From: Lachnospiraceae bacterium
GTDB lineage: Bacteria; Bacillota; Clostridia; Lachnospirales; Lachnospiraceae
NCBI GenBank assembly: GCA_017550535.1
Contig: JAFZOS010000012.1
Coordinates: 1 to 51,072 of the forward strand
Length of the DNA: 51,072 nt
Direction: 5' to 3'
The first letter of the stretch is position 1; the number at the start of each line of letters is the position of its first letter. The notes below the pieces were generated by a model, which searched no databases, was not told the origin of the DNA, and saw only the letters and a list, made by a program, of their open reading frames with translations. The translations under genes were made by a program, and so were the position numbers. This document shows, one piece after another, positions 43,774 through 51,072 of this stretch.

Positions 43774-43816
43774 ATTTACGTATATGTGACGGTTTTCGGA
43801 TATAGTGGAGGACTAT

Positions 43817-45271
43817 ATGAAAAGAGTATTGTTTGTAGCATCCGAATGTGTTCCGTTTGTAAAGACGGGCGGCCTGGCGGACGTTGTGGGATCGCTCCCG
43901 CAGTGCCTTGATAAAAAGTACTTTGACTGCAGGGTGGTGCTTCCCAAATATATGTGCATTGCCCAGGAGTTCAAGGACAAGATGGAGTATGTCGGCCATT
44001 TCTACATGGATATGGACAACAAAACCCTGTATGTCGGCATCATGAAGCTTGTCTATATGGGCATAACCTATTATTTCGTTGATAACGAGCACTACTTTGC
44101 GGGACCCAAGCCCTACGGCGATGTGCTGTGGGATATCGAGAAGTTCTGCTTCTTCTGTAAGGCGGCGCTTTCGATTCTTCCCGTTGTTGATTTTAAGCCC
44201 GATATCGTACACTGTCACGACTGGCAGACGGGCCTTATACCGGTATACCTTAAGGAGCGCTTCCATGAGGGTGACTTTTACAAGGATATGAAGTCCATCA
44301 TGACCATACATAACCTTAAGTTCCAGGGCGTATGGGATGTCAAGACGATAAAGGCATATTCGGGGCTTCCGGACTACTACTTCACGCCCGATAAGCTTGA
44401 GGCTTACAAGGACGGCAATATGTTAAAGGGCGGCATTGTGTTTGCAGATGCTATCACGACCGTGTCCGAAACCTATGCCGAGGAGATAAAGATGCCGTTC
44501 TACGGCGAGGGGCTTGACGGCCTTCTTAAGGCGCGCAGCAATGACCTTCGCGGTATCGTCAACGGTATCGATTATACCGATTATAACCCGACTACGGATA
44601 AATTCATCGAGTATCCTTACGATGCGCGTGATTTCCGCAAGGAAAAGATAAAGAACAAACGCGCCCTCCAGGAGGAGCTTGGCCTTGACAAGGATGACAA
44701 AAAGTTCATGCTCGGCATCGTCTCAAGGCTTACCGACCAGAAGGGTTTCGACCTTATCGCCTATATCATGGACGAGCTGTGCCAGATGGATATACAGATC
44801 GTCATCCTGGGTACCGGCGAGGAACGGTATGAAAACATGTTCAGGCACTTCGACTGGAAGTACGGCAACAAGGTGTCGGCCAACATCTATTACTCCGAAG
44901 GCCTGTCGCACAAGATATATGCAAGTTCCGACGCGTTCCTCATGCCGTCGCTGTTTGAGCCCTGCGGGCTGTCACAGCTCATGGCGCTGCGTTACGGCAC
45001 CATCCCGATCGTCCGCGAGACGGGCGGCCTTAAGGACACGGTAGAATCATACAACCGCTTTGAGAGCACCGGAACCGGCTTCTCGTTCATCAACTATAAC
45101 GCTCACGAGATGCTCGGCACCATCAGGTTTGCATATGATGTTTACACCAATCACAGGCGTGAATGGAACAAGATGATCGACCGCGCGATGGCGGTTGACT
45201 TCTCATGGAAGGTCAGCGCCCTTAAATATCAGGAGATGTATATGTGGCTCTGCCCGGATTATGACGCATAG
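43817..45271 (+). CDS. glgA: Glycogen synthase (GT5)
   Basis: 484 residues from the ATG at 43817, with GGAGG five bases upstream. FVKTGGLADVVGSLP near the N-terminus holds the ADP-glucose-binding KTGG motif; HCHDWQTGLIPVYL, GIVNGIDYTDYNP, SRLTDQKGFDLI and FEPCGLSQLMALRYG are further GT5 blocks. It extends alpha-1,4-glucan from ADP-glucose. No glgB, glgC or glgP genes are adjacent, so it is an orphan in this neighbourhood. The stop codon abuts the repeat at 45272. Confidence 0.96.
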   Translation: MKRVLFVASECVPFVKTGGLADVVGSLPQCLDKKYFDCRVVLPKYMCIAQEFKDKMEYVGHFYMDMDNKTLYVGIMKLVYMGITYYFVDNEHYFAGPKPYGDVLWDIEKFCFFCKAALSILPVVDFKPDIVHCHDWQTGLIPVYLKERFHEGDFYKDMKSIMTIHNLKFQGVWDVKTIKAYSGLPDYYFTPDKLEAYKDGNMLKGGIVFADAITTVSETYAEEIKMPFYGEGLDGLLKARSNDLRGIVNGIDYTDYNPTTDKFIEYPYDARDFRKEKIKNKRALQEELGLDKDDKKFMLGIVSRLTDQKGFDLIAYIMDELCQMDIQIVILGTGEERYENMFRHFDWKYGNKVSANIYYSEGLSHKIYASSDAFLMPSLFEPCGLSQLMALRYGTIPIVRETGGLKDTVESYNRFESTGTGFSFINYNAHEMLGTIRFAYDVYTNHRREWNKMIDRAMAVDFSWKVSALKYQEMYMWLCPDYDA

Positions 45272-45300
45272 TGGACCATGGGGACGGGGTTTGTGGTCCA
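45272..45300. repeat. Repeat copy 1, GGGGACGG-type, with 7-bp terminal inverted repeat
   Basis: TGGACCA (45272-45278) and TGGTCCA (45294-45300) are exact inverted ends around GGGGACGGGGTTTG. It directly follows the glgA stop and shares 20 of 22 bases (from GGGGACGG to GTGGTCCAT) with the copy at 48638-48680. Confidence 0.75.
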
Positions 45301-45312
45301 TATGGTAGGAAT

Positions 45313-48300
45313 ATGGAAAAAAAGTACAGGATAGCGGTTCTTGGCGGCGAAGTCGAAGAAAAGCGACAGAGCCGGTTCATAACAGGTTTTCTAAGGCAGA
45401 CTCATGAGGACAACATCGATGTCTGCATCTTTTCCATGTACAGAAAATATCAGGATACGGTCGAAAGGGAGAGCGGAGATTCAAATATCTTCAGGCTGTT
45501 TAATCCCCTTTCGTTTGACGGTATCGTACTCATAAAGGACAGTATCCAGACCAACGGCCTGTGTCAGGAGATCGAGAACAGGATTGAGGAGGAATTCAAT
45601 GGTCCGGTCCTTGTTATAGACAGGGAAAGTGAATTCTTCCCAAGCGTTTACGAGGATGACCATGCCGGGATGGCTGCCCTTGTCACACATCTTATCGAGG
45701 TTCACGGATACAGGGATATAGCATATATTTCGGGTAAAAGATGGCATCCGCATGCTGTAAAGCGCCTGCAGGGATATCTTGATACCATGAAAAAGTTTAA
45801 TCTGCGCGTGAAGGATGACATGATCTATCACGGTGACTTCTGGTATTCAAGCGGGGAGCAGGCATACCGGAAGTTTAAGGCGGACGGAAGGAAGCTGCCG
45901 GAGGCTGTTGTGTGTGCCAATGACGAGATGGCGATCGGGTTGTGTGAGGCGCTTGAGAAGGACGGCCTGCGCGTTCCCGAGGATATCGCGGTGGTCGGGT
46001 TTGATTCTACCGAAGAAGGAAGGACAGGCCCCAGGGTACTTACAAGTACCATACTTGCGGATGAGGAATGCGGGGTATATGCGGCCGCTTATATAAGGGA
46101 CAGGCTTAACGGTGTTAAGGAGCATCCGTTCATGGAAAAGCCGAAGCTCTTTATCGGTGAAACCTGCGGATGCAAGCTTCATGACAATAATGATCAGGGA
46201 TGCATAAGGCGGACATCCTGGCTGACCGACAGGATGGCTGAAGGCCTTCGGACTGTGGGAAATATGATGCCCGATAACCTGTTGATGCAGCCTAACCTTC
46301 AGGCGTTCCTCGGAACCCTGTATTCCTATGCATATCAGTTGGGCGATGTCGAAAGCCTTTTGATCTGCCTTGCGCCTCAGTGGTGCGATGCGGATAAGGA
46401 TGCATCGGTGCATGTATCCAATACGGGATATCCTGATAAAATGATATGTGCGCTGCGCTACAATAAGTCGGGCCTTAACGGAATGGCCGGGACCGAAGAG
46501 GTGTTTGATTCTCAGCTGCTGATCCCGGAGTTTGCCAAGGAACATGAAGAATCACTCGCCTACTTTTTCACACCGCTGTTTTTCGGACCGGAATGCTTTG
46601 GATACGCTGCCGTAAGCTACGGGGATAAGGCAAGGAGCTATGATGTCGATTACCGTATGTGGCTTTCCGAGGCCCAAAGGGACTTGGAAGGCCTGCGGCG
46701 CAGCATGCTCATAGAGGCGCTTAAGAAACAGCTTGAAAGCGGCAGCCATAATAAGTTCGGTACGGTGGATTCAAGGTATGAGCTTCTATCCGATGAGGAG
46801 AAGGAGGATTTTGCGCTTGTAGGCAGGATACTTGATGAGAACCTGTTGACATATTTCTTCCAGCCGATCGTAAGGGCGTCGGACGGAAGCATATTCTCAT
46901 ATGAGGCCCTGATGCGCTCAACGACCGAGAAAAGGATATCGCCTCTGGATATCATAAAGTATGCCAACCTGCAGGGAAGGCTTATCGATGTTGAGAGGGC
47001 TACTTTTTTCAATGTACTTAAATTTATGGAGGCGGAAAGCTCGAGCTTCGGTGATGCCAAGGTATTTATAAACAGCATACCCGGCGTGAAGCTTAAGGAC
47101 GATGATTTTGAGTCCGTAAAGGAGCTTATTTCACGCAATGCGCACAGGACGGTTGTTGAACTTACCGAAGAAGCGGAACTGGAGGATTCGGAACTCGATG
47201 CGGTCAAGGAACTGTTTGACCGCCTGAACATACAGATCGCGATCGATGATTACGGAACGGGTTATTCAAACATCAGCAATCTTTTACGTTACATGCCGAA
47301 TTACGTTAAGATAGACCGGGCGCTGCTTAGCGGTATAGACAGCAAGCCCCAGAAGCAGCATTTTGTCGGGGAGATCATCAAATTCTGCCGGGATAACGAT
47401 ATCATGTCCCTTGCGGAGGGTATTGAGACGACAGAGGAGCTGCGCAAAGTCATCCACATGGGCGTTGACCTTATACAGGGATATTATACGGCCAAGCCAT
47501 CCGCTGAGATAATCCCGAAGATAAATGACATGATACGGAATGAGATCTGTACATATTATAAGGAGCATATTGACGGTACGGACAACAGGATCTACAGGGC
47601 CGGTAAAGGCAGCCGTGTCTCCCTATCAATGCTTTCCAAGGATGGTTATACGGATATCCTGATAGGCGATGAGAATGCGGTATATAAGGATATTTCCATA
47701 GTCGGTTCACCGAATATGTCCACTGATCTGCATGTGCAGATACTTCCCGGGTATAACGGAGTTATCACACTGGAAAATGCCTCCTTCTCAAATATAAAGG
47801 GAAGGCCGTGCATAGAGATCAGTGAAGGCTGTGATGTAACGATAAAACTTCACGGGGATAATACGCTTAAGGGTAACGGTATCCTGGTTCCCGAGGGCTC
47901 ATGTATTACATTCATAGGCGACGGAAACCTGTCGATAAATATTAATTATTCCGAGTTCTACGGTATAGGAAACAGTGTTGATGCAGGCAACGGCGAGATA
48001 AACTTCGAACAGGACGGGCTGATAAACATAAAGGCAATGGGTCAGGACGGAGTATGTATCGGTTCCGGATTCGGCGGAAGGATCAGGATATTAAAGGGAC
48101 AGTACTCACTTAAAGGAGTCGGTGTCAGGTGCGTTGGCATAGGATCTATAGACGGGGATTTCCGCTTTGAAATAAGCAGCTGCATGATGGGCATAGAGGT
48201 CAATGCGGAACAGGCAGTGGGTATTGGTTCACTTGAAAGCACGTCCGGATTGTATCTTACAAAGACGTCGCTGAATCTGACGGGCAGCGGGGATTTTGTT

Positions 48301-48672
48301 GCAGCGATAGGAACGCTCAATGGAACCGACGCGGATGTGTTCATCGAAAATTCGCGGGTCAATATAAGCCTTCGCTCGGATGATTCTACCTGCATAGGGG
48401 CCCTTAACGGAAGGACCGACCTTGGCATTAACCACACCAGCGCAACGATTGACAATGCAGGCGACAGGGCGCTTATTTACGGCGGCTTTAAGCAGCTTAC
48501 AAGGATAGAGATGAATAAGGCGGATATACGGACAGATGTCCATAATGATCTTGACCTTGATACTTATGCCAAGGATGAGGACTTTATGATAAGGGGCGGC
48601 AGGATACTCAGCATGATAAATGACGAGTCCCGCAAAAGGACCATCGATTTTGGCCCCAGGGGACGGAGTTAG
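45313..48672 (+). CDS. LacI-type sensor, EAL phosphodiesterase and beta-helix fusion protein
   Basis: 1119 residues from the ATG at 45313; the frame is open back to GTG 45271, inside a repeat, which I judge not used. Residues about 5-290 form a LacI-type ligand-binding domain (VVCANDEMAIGLCEAL, VPEDIAVVGFDSTE) without a DNA-binding helix-turn-helix or signal peptide. After a linker an EAL domain (about 510-750) carries Glu531 (YEALMR), INSIPG, ELTEEAE, IDDYGTGYSN, VKIDRALL, LAEGIET and QGYYTAKP, so the catalytic set looks intact for cyclic di-GMP hydrolysis. From about 755 to 1100 runs a repetitive beta-rich region with recurrent IGS/IGT/IGA turns every 25-30 residues, resembling a right-handed beta-helix of surface-protein type. 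The stop codon lies inside repeat copy 2. Cytoplasmic location is expected. Ligand unknown. Confidence 0.82.
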   Translation: MEKKYRIAVLGGEVEEKRQSRFITGFLRQTHEDNIDVCIFSMYRKYQDTVERESGDSNIFRLFNPLSFDGIVLIKDSIQTNGLCQEIENRIEEEFNGPVLVIDRESEFFPSVYEDDHAGMAALVTHLIEVHGYRDIAYISGKRWHPHAVKRLQGYLDTMKKFNLRVKDDMIYHGDFWYSSGEQAYRKFKADGRKLPEAVVCANDEMAIGLCEALEKDGLRVPEDIAVVGFDSTEEGRTGPRVLTSTILADEECGVYAAAYIRDRLNGVKEHPFMEKPKLFIGETCGCKLHDNNDQGCIRRTSWLTDRMAEGLRTVGNMMPDNLLMQPNLQAFLGTLYSYAYQLGDVESLLICLAPQWCDADKDASVHVSNTGYPDKMICALRYNKSGLNGMAGTEEVFDSQLLIPEFAKEHEESLAYFFTPLFFGPECFGYAAVSYGDKARSYDVDYRMWLSEAQRDLEGLRRSMLIEALKKQLESGSHNKFGTVDSRYELLSDEEKEDFALVGRILDENLLTYFFQPIVRASDGSIFSYEALMRSTTEKRISPLDIIKYANLQGRLIDVERATFFNVLKFMEAESSSFGDAKVFINSIPGVKLKDDDFESVKELISRNAHRTVVELTEEAELEDSELDAVKELFDRLNIQIAIDDYGTGYSNISNLLRYMPNYVKIDRALLSGIDSKPQKQHFVGEIIKFCRDNDIMSLAEGIETTEELRKVIHMGVDLIQGYYTAKPSAEIIPKINDMIRNEICTYYKEHIDGTDNRIYRAGKGSRVSLSMLSKDGYTDILIGDENAVYKDISIVGSPNMSTDLHVQILPGYNGVITLENASFSNIKGRPCIEISEGCDVTIKLHGDNTLKGNGILVPEGSCITFIGDGNLSININYSEFYGIGNSVDAGNGEINFEQDGLINIKAMGQDGVCIGSGFGGRIRILKGQYSLKGVGVRCVGIGSIDGDFRFEISSCMMGIEVNAEQAVGIGSLESTSGLYLTKTSLNLTGSGDFVAAIGTLNGTDADVFIENSRVNISLRSDDSTCIGALNGRTDLGINHTSATIDNAGDRALIYGGFKQLTRIEMNKADIRTDVHNDLDLDTYAKDEDFMIRGGRILSMINDESRKRTIDFGPRGRS

Positions 48673-48680
48673 TGGTCCAT
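48638..48680. repeat. Repeat copy 2, GGGGACGG-type
   Basis: GGACCA (48638-48643) and TGGTCC (48673-48678) are inverted ends; the right half (GGGGACGGAGTTAG then TGGTCCAT) matches copy 1 at 20 of 22 bases in the same orientation. It encodes the last residues and the TAG stop of the LacI-type/EAL gene and lies just before the SGNH hydrolase gene. Confidence 0.7.
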
Positions 48681-48710
48681 TACCAATATTCGAAAGGAGT
48701 ACGGCAGCAG

Positions 48711-49352
48711 ATGAAAAAAAGGATTCTATGTTTCGGCGATTCATTAACATGGGGATATGATCCGGATAAGCGCACGCGTTTGCCCGAGGACAGCCGATGG
48801 CCGATGGTGATGCAAAAGCTGCTGGGTGATGATTATTTTGTTATAGAGGAAGGACAGAACGGCCGCACGATCGCGACCGAGGATCCCGCGGAAGGCGAGA
48901 AGAACGGCCTTAAATACATCGGTCCCTGCCTTGAGAGTCACAATCCCCTCGACTATGTCATAATCATGCTCGGTTCCAATGACTGTAAGCGGAAGTTTTC
49001 ATATTCCTCAATGGATATAGCCGGCGAGATGCAGATCATGCTCGAAAAAGTGTCCGCTTATAACCGCTTCAGGTGTTCTGATTCATTTAAGGTTTTGCTG
49101 ATATCCCCTCCGCATGTTGCTGAATCGATAAAGGATTCCTGGCTGGGCGACAGCTTCGGGTTTGAAAATTCGAGAAAGCTGTCAATGGAACTGGCCGGAT
49201 GGTATAAACAGCTTTCCGAAATGTACGGATGCGGTTTTATAGATGCGTCGGAACATGTGAAAGCCAGTGATTCCGACGGCTGCCACCTTGATGCCGAGAA
49301 TCAGAGGATACTCGGCAAAGTCGTGGCCGAATATATAAAGTCAGCAGAATGA
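48711..49352 (+). CDS. SGNH/GDSL hydrolase
   Basis: 213 residues from the ATG at 48711 (MKKRILCFGDSLTWG); the frame is open upstream into the repeat. Block I GDSLTWG has the nucleophile Ser11, block II the Gly of EGQNGRT, block III GSNDCK and block V Asp189/His192 in DGCHLD, so the triad and oxyanion hole are complete. These enzymes are esterases, often deacetylating sugars or acting on acyl thioesters. No signal peptide, hence cytoplasmic. AAAGGAG lies 11 bases before the ATG, slightly far. A terminator follows. Confidence 0.9.
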   Translation: MKKRILCFGDSLTWGYDPDKRTRLPEDSRWPMVMQKLLGDDYFVIEEGQNGRTIATEDPAEGEKNGLKYIGPCLESHNPLDYVIIMLGSNDCKRKFSYSSMDIAGEMQIMLEKVSAYNRFRCSDSFKVLLISPPHVAESIKDSWLGDSFGFENSRKLSMELAGWYKQLSEMYGCGFIDASEHVKASDSDGCHLDAENQRILGKVVAEYIKSAE

Positions 49353-49360
49353 TATGATAC

Positions 49361-49408
49361 TGTAGAATCAATAGCCCGGTTATCTGTGCAAACGGAAACC
49401 GGGCTTTT
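49361..49408 (+). terminator. Terminator of the SGNH hydrolase gene, repeat copy 1
   Basis: AGCCCGGTT (49373-49381) pairs perfectly with AACCGGGCT (49397-49405), loop 15 nt, followed by TTTTGATTTTT. The 48 bases 49361-49408 recur at 50854-50901 with only two changes. Confidence 0.85.
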
Positions 49409-49433
49409 GATTTTTGGGATATGATGAGAATCG

Positions 49434-50717
49434 CTAATTTTTCAAACATCCAATAGGAATAACATATACGCCGTCTTCACGTTTGTAACCAAATGGCGTC
49501 CCGGTAAGAACGATTTTTAAATCAGGCAATCTGAGCGGAGCCTGCTTCTCGTTAGCATTGTATTCCGCTACTAATCTTTCGATTTTATTAAGGTGCGTAG
49601 CTCCTTCTTCAATCTCATTGCTTCCAAGTTTGATCTCTATTAATGCATATCTGCCATCTCTTAAGTGAAGTACTGCATCTGCTTCTAAGCCATATCTGTC
49701 ATGATAGTATGATACAGTTCCTCCCAACCCGGATGAGTAAACACGTAAATCCCTTATGCATAAGGTTTCAAAGATAAATCCGAATGCTTTAAGATCTGTA
49801 TTAAAGTACTCCGGGGCAACTCCGAGAGCAGCAACAGCAATTGAAGGATCTACGAATTCCTTTTTATCAGAGGACTGAATCGCTGTTTTTGATCTTATTG
49901 AGGGACACCAAGCTTCTACATCTTTAATTACATATAATTTTTGCAAAGTCTTCAGATAATCATAAAAAGTGGTTTCGCTCATGGGGAAATTTGCATTGAT
50001 ATCACGAAGGATCGTTCGATTTGATGCAAATGTTGAGATATTTCGGGCATAGGATCTAAGTAGCAATCGTGTTCCCTGCTCATCCCTTTTTACATTATCC
50101 ACATTGCTGATATCATCCCTGCACAAACTATCGAAGTAACTCCCCGAAACCATCAGTTTTGCCTTATCAGTCTTTTTGTTCATAACCGATGGCCATCCGC
50201 CACGACAGGCGGCCATAATAATTCCATCAATTGTTAGGTCGGAGATACAATCATCCGGAAGCTCTTTGTTCTTGAATAATTCTGATAACGAAATCTTTCC
50301 ATTAGACTCACCGGTTTCATAAAGACTCATAGGATACATCTGAAGTGTATCTATTCTGCCGGTACCCGTGTGCATGATTGCTGTTTTATCAATAGAATTC
50401 GATCCTGTAAGAATATAAAGGCCTGATTCATTTCTCTTATCAACAGAAACTCTTACAGCATCCCATAAATTCGGTGCAATCTGCCATTCATCGATAAGCC
50501 TCGGATTCTCACCCGAAAGCAGGTTGGATGGCTTAATCTGTGCAGTATGTATATAAGAATCTCTCATATCCGGATCCTGCATTTCGATAAAGCTTTTGGC
50601 AAACTGCTTGGCTGTGGTGGTTTTACCGCACCATTTAGGTCCAATGATATGCACAGCTCCAAAAGCGTCCAATTTGTCCTGTAATTCAGTGTCACAGACA
50701 CGTTTAATATAGTCCAT
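49434..50717 (-). CDS. AAA/DUF4143 family ATPase
   Basis: 427 residues, the only clear minus-strand gene. A Walker A-like motif GPKWCGKTT opens an AAA_14 domain (about 20-170) with LIDEWQ as Walker B and ILTGSNS. A winged-helix region (about 200-280, SETTFYDYLKTLQKLYVIKDVEAW) follows, then the DUF4143 nuclease-like domain with ADAVLHLRDGRYALIEIKLG (Asp and ExK spacing of PD-(D/E)XK folds). Such ATPases are common accessory genes of unknown role. GGAGG lies five bases before the ATG. The DNA is more AT-rich than the neighbours and the gene is bracketed by copies of one terminator, both signs of recent insertion. Confidence 0.9.
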   Translation of the reverse strand: MDYIKRVCDTELQDKLDAFGAVHIIGPKWCGKTTTAKQFAKSFIEMQDPDMRDSYIHTAQIKPSNLLSGENPRLIDEWQIAPNLWDAVRVSVDKRNESGLYILTGSNSIDKTAIMHTGTGRIDTLQMYPMSLYETGESNGKISLSELFKNKELPDDCISDLTIDGIIMAACRGGWPSVMNKKTDKAKLMVSGSYFDSLCRDDISNVDNVKRDEQGTRLLLRSYARNISTFASNRTILRDINANFPMSETTFYDYLKTLQKLYVIKDVEAWCPSIRSKTAIQSSDKKEFVDPSIAVAALGVAPEYFNTDLKAFGFIFETLCIRDLRVYSSGLGGTVSYYHDRYGLEADAVLHLRDGRYALIEIKLGSNEIEEGATHLNKIERLVAEYNANEKQAPLRLPDLKIVLTGTPFGYKREDGVYVIPIGCLKN

Positions 50718-50753
50718 TTTTACCTCCGATTCATACTAATGTGTCTGTACAAT

Positions 50754-50781
50754 ATTATACGCATTTTACTGGGTTTTGCAA
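50754..50781 (-). promoter_or_regulatory. Promoter of the AAA/DUF4143 gene
   Basis: On the minus strand, TTGCAA (50781-50776), 16 bases, then TATAAT (50759-50754), 36 bases before the ATG. Confidence 0.55.
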
Positions 50782-50787
50782 TAGCTG

Positions 50788-50856
50788 GCGAAGAGATTTG
50801 TGGCGTTTTGGCGAAAAGATTTGTGGCAAATTAATGAAGAGATTTGTGGCAACTGT
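50788..50856. repeat. Three tandem copies of a 23-bp repeat
   Basis: Units begin at 50788, 50811 and 50834. The first 17 bases are nearly constant (GCGAAGAGATTTGTGGC, GCGAAAAGATTTGTGGC, ATGAAGAGATTTGTGGC); the last six vary. It lies between the ATPase promoter and the second terminator copy. Only three units and no spacers of CRISPR size. Confidence 0.85.
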
Positions 50857-50901
50857 AGAATCAAACGCCCGGTTATCTGTGCAAACGGAAACCGGGCTTT
50901 T
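50854..50901 (+). terminator. Orphan second copy of the SGNH-gene terminator
   Basis: 46 of 48 bases match 49361-49408, including the stem (GCCCGGTT 50867-50874 with AACCGGGC 50890-50897) and the T-run. No + strand gene ends just before it, so it is a duplicate, not the terminator of a local gene. Confidence 0.8.
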
Positions 50902-51045
50902 ATCATACCCCCTCCAACCCCCATAAATAGGAACGGAGTAAAGATTTTGTCAGTTGAATAAATAGTTTAAAAGAAAGAGAGTATCACCCTTGAGGTATAA
51001 TGTTTTTGACCAAAAAAACTAAACCAAGAAAGGAAAGATACTCTC
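50902..51045. other. Gap between the duplicated terminator and the last partial gene, with inverted repeat and promoter-like sequence
   Basis: Together with the repeat and terminator above this completes the gene-free stretch 50718-51045. GAGAGTATC (50977-50985) is exactly inverted as GATACTCTC (51037-51045), ending one base before an ATG. A perfect TATAAT lies at 50996-51001 between the arms, without a clear -35. The layout resembles the left end of an insertion sequence, but the other end is outside the window. Confidence 0.4.
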
Positions 51046-51072
51046 ATGGACTTTATTGTACCACTACTTGAA
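51046..51072 (+). CDS. Start of an unidentified gene (3' truncated)
   Basis: Nine codons (MDFIVPLLE) run off the window end. AAGAAAGGAAAG lies before the ATG, with AGGAAAG ending nine bases upstream. The inverted repeat directly before the start could mean a transposase gene of an insertion sequence; nine residues cannot decide it. Confidence 0.4.

Noticed and set aside
45271-45312. GTG start at 45271 for the LacI-type/EAL gene
   Set aside because: The first 14 codons would be the repeat itself, with no ribosome binding site; the ATG at 45313 follows a modest TAGGA and begins the conserved domain.
50788-50856. CRISPR array
   Set aside because: Three units of 23 bases with only six variable bases between cores; no spacers of 30 or more bases and no cas genes.
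50741-50926. 61-codon + frame over the tandem repeats
   Set aside because: It is made of the 23-bp repeats and the duplicated terminator, with no ribosome binding site.

Overview
The window looks like a chromosomal segment from a low-to-medium GC Gram-positive of the class Clostridia, most likely a Lachnospiraceae member (Butyrivibrio-like). This rests on three things: the Firmicute gene orders rimP-nusA-ylxR-ylxQ-infB-rbfA-nrnA-truB-ribF, rpsO-pnp and nusB-xseA-xseB-ispA-dxs-tlyA-nadK-argR-recN; strong AGGAGG-type ribosome binding sites with some GTG/TTG starts; and a multidomain signalling repertoire typical of that family. The species is an inference. Nearly all genes are on the + strand; the only convincing minus-strand gene is an AAA/DUF4143 ATPase near the right end.

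Layout. (1) 1-4383: the 3' part of a hybrid sensor kinase with an unusual REC-DegV-Hpt tail, followed by a membrane 7TM-GAF protein whose GGDEF domain is degenerate (GGAEF). (2) 4384-7545: terminator, promoter, biotin transporter subunit bioY, and a copper P-type ATPase whose C-terminus is a complete CopZ-like domain with its own apparent ribosome binding site. (3) 7547-13752: an SPL-like radical SAM gene, then a closely spaced run of GH10 glycosidase, queT-type transporter, acyltransferase, a Memo/AMMECR1 fusion and its radical SAM partner. (4) 13753-22455: a leader with tandem hairpins and the translation/ribosome-maturation operon rimP to ribF. Inside infB lies a 75-codon overlapping frame with a very good ribosome binding site and a predicted membrane helix. 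(5) 22456-27030: a Na/Pi cotransporter homologue, rpsO and pnp, the last two with structured leaders. (6) 27031-27566: an intergenic region with a perfect 31-bp inverted repeat and three related DnaA-box-like motifs, followed by deoB and prfC.

(7) 30341-33450: two exported proteins, a transglutaminase-like lipoprotein and a secreted S10 serine carboxypeptidase. (8) 33525-42531: Asp23, nusB, exonuclease VII, isoprenoid precursor synthesis, tlyA, NAD kinase, argR and recN, mostly overlapping or a few bases apart. (9) 42544-49352: a membrane-anchored protein of unknown function, glgA, a giant LacI-type sensor/EAL/beta-helix protein lying between two copies of a short repeat, and an SGNH hydrolase. 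(10) 49361-51072: the minus-strand ATPase bracketed by two near-identical copies of a terminator, a 23-bp tandem repeat, and the first codons of a further gene behind an inverted repeat.

The strongest candidates for undescribed biology are the frame hidden in infB, the kinase-REC-DegV-Hpt fusion, the LacI-type/EAL/beta-helix fusion, and the internal CopZ start in copA. All calls come from reading the sequence; no database search, structure prediction or folding calculation was run.
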